A DNA stretch of 27,443 nucleotides from an uncultured Lentisphaeria bacterium (GTDB lineage: Bacteria > Verrucomicrobiota > Lentisphaeria > JABSQK01 > CAJWLW01), in assembly GCA_913042885.1 (NCBI GenBank), contig CAJWLW010000034.1, positions 1 through 27,443 of the forward strand. The letters are read 5' to 3'. Shown piece by piece: positions 24,615 through 27,443 of the stretch. Under the pieces are notes generated by a model, which was not told the DNA's origin, searched no databases, and saw only the letters and a list, made by a program, of their open reading frames with translations. Both the position numbers and the translations under genes were made by a program. The first letter of the stretch is position 1. Each line of letters starts with the position of its first letter.

Positions 24615-26461
24615 AGCGGCGCCTGTTTGGCCTCGAGCCTTTCGAGACGTCTGATCCTGGAACTGAGCCGCGGGTCGTGCGGGTACCACAGCAGCGCTTT
24701 CTCCAGGTACTCCCTGGCTACTTTCAACTCGCCCAGTTCAATGCTGCAATCAGCGATTTGTTTGTACACAGAGGATCGATGCGGTGCGCGTTCGGCGGCA
24801 GCCATAAAGGCTTCACGGGCCAGTGCATACTCCCGGAGTTGAAAGGCGTGCTTTCCGAAGCTGTCATAGGGGTAGGGGGACCACGGCGTTCGTTTCCCGA
24901 CGCGGTCCACGAGTGGCAGCAAGGCGCCGGGTCTCGGTGCCCGGCCTGGGGGGGATTGTTGCGTCAGCCGCTGCTGGAAATCCATTGCCAACTGGAGGTC
25001 CTGATGGGCCATGTCACCTGGAATCCAGAAGAGATTGGCGAGACAGGCCAGCGCTGCCAGCATACACAGGCTGCGGTGCCACCAGAGTCCGCCGGAAACT
25101 GCGCTCGGTAATTGCAACACCAGCAAGGGCAGTGTCACGACCATCATCATAGTGGCCGGCACGTGCAGATCGAAATCGGCCAGAGCATGCGCGCTCCAGG
25201 CCAACATGCCGGCGATAACGCATCCGAAAGCCAAGGGGTCCGGTGGTTCACTGCCGATGCGTCGAAACCACAGAATGACGGGCTGCACAATAAAGAGAAG
25301 ACCAGCGAGCCCGCCGACGATGCCGCACTGCGAAAGAAAATAAAGCAGCAGGTTGTGCGGCAATCGCGTTTCTTCGGCACCGGCTCTTTTCAGCCGCATG
25401 TGATTCGGAAAGAATTCACCGACACCGGCGCCGGCTGCGGGGTGCTCCGCAAACATCTGCACGGCACTGTCCGCATAGTCCAACCTGGCACCGATCGACG
25501 ACAGGCCGCGGTCGCGAAACTGCAGACTGATGACAATTCCTGCGACCAGCACGATGACCGCCGGTGCGATCAAGAGTTTCCAGCGCTGGCGCAGCCAGTC
25601 CCGGTGCGTAATAGCTACCAGCCCGGTCATTGCTATCGCTGCACTGCTGATTCCGAGAATAGCCGCACGGCTGCCGGTCCAGTACACAGCGATCAGCATC
25701 AGAATTGCAGAGGTTCCGACGAACAGCGGCCGGGCGACGCGGGTCATATCCGCCTGGACGTCGCTGGGTTGCAGGAATTTTGCCCAGCGGTCGACGACGT
25801 ACAAAGTGACCGGCAACAGCAGCAGCAAGTGTGCGGCGAAGACGTTCGGATAAGTGAAGCTGCCGGCTATTCGCCCTTCGAGCACGCGTTCCCAGAGCGG
25901 CCTGAGGATCGTCTCACCATTTGCTTCCATGGCGTAGAGGAATTGAATCAAGTCGGCCTGCCCCTGAAGCTTGCCGTACCAGCCGTTGAGTGCGCTTGTC
26001 AGCACCCCGACGACTGCGGCACCCAGAAACAGGTGTCGACTTTCCGGCACGTGTGTCACGTGGATGTATACCGCGAGCAGGAAGGCCAGCACGCCGAACA
26101 TGTGTGCCAGGAAGAACATTGCCACGTAACGCTCGGTGGTGTGTGGCATGCCGATCAGTGTCGCCAGCACCAGGAGCATGCAGGGCAGCAGTAGCGGCCA
26201 GGCTCGAGCGTAATCGGGGCGGCGCCCGCACCAGTGTGCCAGCAGAACCGTGAGCAACGCAATGCCGCTGGCGACTGCCGGAAAATACGTCGGCCACATG
26301 CCGATAATCCATTCGATGGTGGATGTCGGAAACACTGACCCGCCAACCGGTCCGACAGGGTTGACGATGTTGCCGAACTTGTGCGGCGCGACAAAGAAGA
26401 GGCCGGCGAGTAATACCGTCGCACCACGCACTGGCAGTGTAGAGCCAAAGCAGCGCTGCAT
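24611..26461 (-). CDS. O-antigen ligase/polymerase-like membrane protein with TPR tail
   Basis: A 616-residue polytopic protein of the Wzy/WaaL (O-antigen ligase-like, Wzy_C) superfamily. About twelve membrane helices span residues 10-500. The conserved block is WTGSRAAILGI (about 266-276), followed by a large loop with SIGARLDYADSAVQMFAEHP, AAGAGVGEFFP and ETRLPHNLLLYFLSQCGI (about 318-375), where Arg and His are the functionally important type of residues in WaaL. Residues about 535-605 form a TPR pair (AREAFMAAAERAPHRSSVYK and AREYLEKALLWYPHDPRLSS), seen in related PVC and deltaproteobacterial proteins. It probably joins or polymerises surface glycans on the periplasmic side. Its ATG shares one base with the RicT stop (TAATG), and its stop overlaps the next GTG. 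Confidence 0.88.
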   Translation of the reverse strand: MQRCFGSTLPVRGATVLLAGLFFVAPHKFGNIVNPVGPVGGSVFPTSTIEWIIGMWPTYFPAVASGIALLTVLLAHWCGRRPDYARAWPLLLPCMLLVLATLIGMPHTTERYVAMFFLAHMFGVLAFLLAVYIHVTHVPESRHLFLGAAVVGVLTSALNGWYGKLQGQADLIQFLYAMEANGETILRPLWERVLEGRIAGSFTYPNVFAAHLLLLLPVTLYVVDRWAKFLQPSDVQADMTRVARPLFVGTSAILMLIAVYWTGSRAAILGISSAAIAMTGLVAITHRDWLRQRWKLLIAPAVIVLVAGIVISLQFRDRGLSSIGARLDYADSAVQMFAEHPAAGAGVGEFFPNHMRLKRAGAEETRLPHNLLLYFLSQCGIVGGLAGLLFIVQPVILWFRRIGSEPPDPLAFGCVIAGMLAWSAHALADFDLHVPATMMMVVTLPLLVLQLPSAVSGGLWWHRSLCMLAALACLANLFWIPGDMAHQDLQLAMDFQQRLTQQSPPGRAPRPGALLPLVDRVGKRTPWSPYPYDSFGKHAFQLREYALAREAFMAAAERAPHRSSVYKQIADCSIELGELKVAREYLEKALLWYPHDPRLSSRIRRLERLEAKQAPL

Positions 26462-27267
26462 TAAGTCTTCAGTTCCACTTCGGCGAGGGGTACGCTAACG
26501 ATGCGGCGGCCGTCCTTGTCCTTGATCGACACTTTCACGGTCTGGGTCAGAGGGTTGCCCTCGATGACGTGACCGTCGCAGCCTTCGCAAGTGCAGCGCG
26601 ATCCCGGACGCGGCATGTTTTCCATCAGGATCTTGTAGCCTTCGTATTCGTAATCGAGACAGCACTTGAGCCGCCCACAGGCACCGATGATGTTCGACGG
26701 ATTCAGGGAGACACCCTGTTCCTTCGCCATCTTCAGGTTAATGCTGACGAAATTGGTGAGGAAGGACGAGCAGCACAGCACGCGCCCGCACGAGCCCAGC
26801 CCGCCAATGATTGCCGCCTGGTCGCGGGGACCGATCTGGCGCAGTTCGACACGGCTGCCGAACGATTTGGTCATGTCCTTGACGAGCTCGCGGAAATCGA
26901 CGCGGCCCGGCGCCGTGAACATGAAAATAACCAAGCTCCGGTCGAAGACGTAATGCGTGCTGACCAGTTTCATCGGCAGCTTGTGACGGTCGATGACCTC
27001 CTGGCCTTTACGACTGAAGGATTTTCCGCGGGCGGCGTTTTCGTTTGCCTTGCCCTGGTCGCGCAAGGTGGCGCGGCGGTCGACGACGGGCATGTCTCCG
27101 ACATCGGTATCGGCCGGTAGATCGCCCAGATGTGCCACCCGTCCGTAATCCTGGTACCTGCCGCAGTTGACGATACACCAGTCGTTGATGTGGAGATTGA
27201 GGGACTCCGCGCCGACACAGTCCAGCGTAATCGCCTGGTCAATCATGACGCGATACAGGATATCCAT
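26461..27267 (-). CDS. PSP1-domain protein, RicT/YaaT family
   Basis: A 268-residue PSP1 C-terminal conserved-region protein. The family core (about 90-210) is present: VSTHYVFDRSLVIFMFTAPG, RVDFRELVKDM, IGGLGSCGRVLCCSSFL (153-170) and NPSNIIGACGRLKCCLDYEY (189-208). Nine Cys occur in three clusters (Cys160/165/166, Cys197/202/203 and Cys225/227/230, the last in CTCEGCDGHV). In Bacillus subtilis RicT (YaaT) forms an Fe-S-containing complex with RicA and RicF that steers RNase Y-dependent mRNA maturation; whether that holds here is inference. Such proteins are frequent in Firmicutes, Bacteroidetes and PVC, and uncommon in gammaproteobacteria. It starts the three-gene overlapping unit with the ligase-like and BioH-like genes. 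The tail with the third Cys cluster is longer than in short homologues. Confidence 0.92.
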   Translation of the reverse strand: MDILYRVMIDQAITLDCVGAESLNLHINDWCIVNCGRYQDYGRVAHLGDLPADTDVGDMPVVDRRATLRDQGKANENAARGKSFSRKGQEVIDRHKLPMKLVSTHYVFDRSLVIFMFTAPGRVDFRELVKDMTKSFGSRVELRQIGPRDQAAIIGGLGSCGRVLCCSSFLTNFVSINLKMAKEQGVSLNPSNIIGACGRLKCCLDYEYEGYKILMENMPRPGSRCTCEGCDGHVIEGNPLTQTVKVSIKDKDGRRIVSVPLAEVELKT

Positions 27268-27329
27268 AGGTGCGACCGTTCGGGTTCACGTTGACACGGC
27301 ATGCAACCCGTGTTCGTGTGGAGTAGTAT

Positions 27330-27358
27330 ACTATAGTCTCGCCGAGGCTATTTGTCAC
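27330..27358 (-). promoter_or_regulatory. Candidate promoter for the ricT unit
   Basis: On the minus strand GTGACA (complement of 27353-27358) and TATAGT (complement of 27330-27335) are each five-of-six matches to sigma-70 boxes with an ideal 17-base spacer. The -10 box ends about 62 bases before the ricT ATG. The -35 overlaps the last codons of the upstream partial gene. Confidence 0.5.
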
Positions 27359-27443
27359 ACGTCTGGCTGAAAGCGAAACGCTCGGCAACGACGATCCGCA
27401 GATAATCGGGGACGCCGAAGATGATCGAGTCGGTCAGGCTGCC
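27348..27443 (-). CDS. Unidentified protein, C-terminal 31 residues only
   Basis: A minus-strand frame is open from the right edge to a TAG (complement of 27348-27350). It encodes GSLTDSIIFGVPDYLRIVVA followed by ERFAFSQTCDK. Codon use matches the neighbours and the end is close to the ricT promoter, so it is probably the true 3' end of a co-directional gene. In other bacteria PSP1 genes often follow holB, but this tail is not recognisable as any family. Confidence 0.5.
   Translation of the reverse strand, partial: GSLTDSIIFGVPDYLRIVVAERFAFSQTCDK

Noticed and set aside
24615..24689. Upstream GTG start for the BioH-like gene
   Set aside because: It would add 25 non-family residues translated from the 3' end of the ligase-like gene; the GTG at 24614 overlaps the TGA and fits BioH.
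25112..26194. 360-codon plus-strand frame opposite the ligase-like gene
   Set aside because: Gln/His-rich antisense reading of a membrane-protein gene; no domain resemblance.
1..27443. CRISPR arrays, tRNA or rRNA genes, transposases, phage genes
   Set aside because: None was recognised by eye: no regularly spaced repeats with unique spacers, no cloverleaf-like segment, and no transposase or phage protein among the frames. Small ncRNAs cannot be excluded without a covariance search.

Overview
The window reads as a chromosomal segment of a moderately GC-rich Gram-negative bacterium with an outer membrane. It carries lipobox lipoproteins, a beta-barrel protein ending in Phe and an O-antigen-ligase-type protein. 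The best taxonomic guess is the PVC superphylum (Verrucomicrobiota, Kiritimatiellota or Lentisphaerota side). The grounds are a PSP1/RicT protein (unusual in gammaproteobacteria), a GltX whose catalytic core has the PVC-like 'PVFHLxNVxDDI' pattern, and ThuA plus multi-LamG proteins of the kind abundant in that group. This is inference from protein style, not a phylogeny. No rRNA, tRNA, CRISPR array, transposase or phage gene was recognised.

Layout. 1-2784: a truncated secreted LIM-like Cys protein (-), a CtBP-like 2-hydroxyacid dehydrogenase (+), a ThuA-like protein (-) and a DUF420 membrane protein (-). 2785-6695: a CHASE2-class III adenylate cyclase with a TPR-like tail, and a coiled-coil/beta-barrel outer-membrane protein (both -). 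6696-7006: a divergent regulatory region with direct repeats and a perfect CRP-type palindrome (TGTGA-N6-TCACA). 7007-12674 (+): pgsA, a RecQ-type helicase with a displaced zinc cluster, and a large LamG-type lipoprotein. 12752-15298 (-): gltX-folE-folB, joining tRNA charging to the first steps of pterin/folate synthesis. 15421-18125 (+): a two-gene glycosyltransferase operon, a GT-C/GT-A fusion followed by a TIGR04282 (DUF2064) protein. 18126-21640 is a scarred region: a peptidase M19 C-terminal remnant, an intact FAD-linked oxidase lipoprotein, a 51-base tandem repeat with REP-like cores, and two back-to-back broken thiamine-diphosphate enzymes. 21641-27443 (-): an SGNH hydrolase fused to an acyl-CoA ligase, a BioH-like hydrolase, an O-antigen-ligase-like protein with TPR tail, RicT/PSP1, and the last codons of an unidentified gene. 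RicT, the ligase-like gene and the BioH-like gene overlap by 1-4 bases and look translationally coupled.

The most unusual items are the SGNH-acyl-CoA ligase fusion, the membrane GT-C to TIGR04283 GT fusion without arsenosugar genes beside it, the non-canonical GltX core, the CRP-like site in front of pgsA in a window that also encodes an adenylate cyclase, and the mirrored ThDP-enzyme remnants.
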